Source: an uncultured Sulfurovum sp. | GTDB taxonomy: Bacteria; Campylobacterota; Campylobacteria; Campylobacterales; Sulfurovaceae | NCBI GenBank assembly: GCA_902727905.1 | Contig: CACVAR010000219.1 | Location: 1-5,228 of the forward strand | Length of the DNA: 5,228 nucleotides | Reading direction: 5' to 3' | Shown here: in pieces, positions 5,109-5,228 of the stretch | Layout of the letters: each line of letters opens with the position of its first letter | How positions within the stretch are numbered: the stretch's first letter is position 1 | The notes under the pieces: generated by a model | Told to the model about the DNA's origin: nothing | Seen by the model: only the letters and a program-made list of their open reading frames with translations | Database searches by the model: none | Translations under genes and position numbers: made by a program

Positions 5109-5125
5109 ACTTGTATAAGACAAGT
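5109..5125. promoter_or_regulatory. MarR operator 2 (17-nt palindrome)
   Basis: ACTTGT-5 nt-ACAAGT, a perfect 6-bp inverted repeat 17 nt before the start of the divergent lipoprotein gene. It is centred 37 nt from operator 1. It overlaps TATAAG at 5114-5119, a possible -10 for the plus-strand gene, and a second minus-strand TATAAT at 5104-5109. Confidence 0.7.
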
Positions 5126-5141
5126 AATTAAAGGAATAAAA

Positions 5142-5228
5142 ATGAAAAAAAGATATTTAGTACTCGGTTCAATCGCAGTTGTTACCTTAATCATGGCAGT
5201 AGGATGTGATGACAAGTTTAAACATGGT
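5142..5228 (+). CDS. Lipoprotein of unknown function (5' end only)
   Basis: Only the first 29 codons are in the window. They encode a classic lipoprotein signal peptide: basic MKKRY, hydrophobic core LVLGSIAVVTLIM, and a lipobox AVGC with Cys22 as the expected lipidated residue (Ala at -3 is acceptable but less common). The mature part begins CDDKFKHG. Asp at +2 could signal inner-membrane retention by the E. coli Lol rule, which may not hold here. AAGGAA (5131-5135 region) precedes the ATG by about 6 nt. It is divergent from marR and probably controlled by the two palindromes. The family cannot be told from this fragment. Confidence 0.75.
   Translation, partial: MKKRYLVLGSIAVVTLIMAVGCDDKFKHG

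Noticed and set aside
1..5228. CRISPR array, tRNA, rRNA or insertion sequence
   Set aside because: No regularly spaced direct repeats, cloverleaf, rRNA-like sequence or transposase was seen. The two intergenic repeats are not regularly spaced.

Overview
The window is AT-rich, densely coded bacterial DNA. The poly-A-rich leaders, TATAAT-like -10 boxes with poor -35 boxes, and the codon bias of the plus-strand genes suggest a free-living Campylobacterota (Sulfurimonas/Sulfurovum/Arcobacter-like). This is an inference from style and gene families, because no phylogenetic marker gene is present.

Layout. Positions 1-390 hold no intact gene. They contain decayed minus-strand coding sequence at 121-329 (open in two frames) and, at 35-65, a short weak match to the tail of the kinase gene further right. 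Three unrelated type II toxin-antitoxin (TA) modules then follow on the plus strand: a PemK/MazF-type pair (391-949, antitoxin first), a BrnT/BrnA pair (1154-1715, toxin first) and a HipA/HipB pair (2183-3617, toxin first). In each pair the second gene starts about 30 nt inside the first, in the +1 frame. Each module has its own TATAAT-containing leader, and the brn and hip leaders carry clear inverted-repeat operators.

The right side runs on the minus strand: a MarR-family regulator (4619-5044) followed 30 nt later by an aminoglycoside/choline-kinase-like phosphotransferase (3614-4588). They are probably co-transcribed. A divergent lipoprotein gene starts at 5142 and is cut by the window end. 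Two matching 17-nt palindromes lie between it and marR and are the likely MarR operators.

The most unusual structure is that the last ~75 codons of the phosphotransferase occur a second time, frameshifted and headless, at 1742-1956, so two copies of the same gene tail flank hipAB. The differences between the copies are mostly synonymous, so the fragment looks like the end of a once-functional relative and not a fresh duplication. A diverged intergenic repeat follows the PemK gene (950-1049) and abuts the break point of the truncated tail (1961-2041). Together these point to a hotspot beside the phosphotransferase gene where TA modules have accumulated in successive events. The individual TA families are known; the assembly pattern is what deserves attention.
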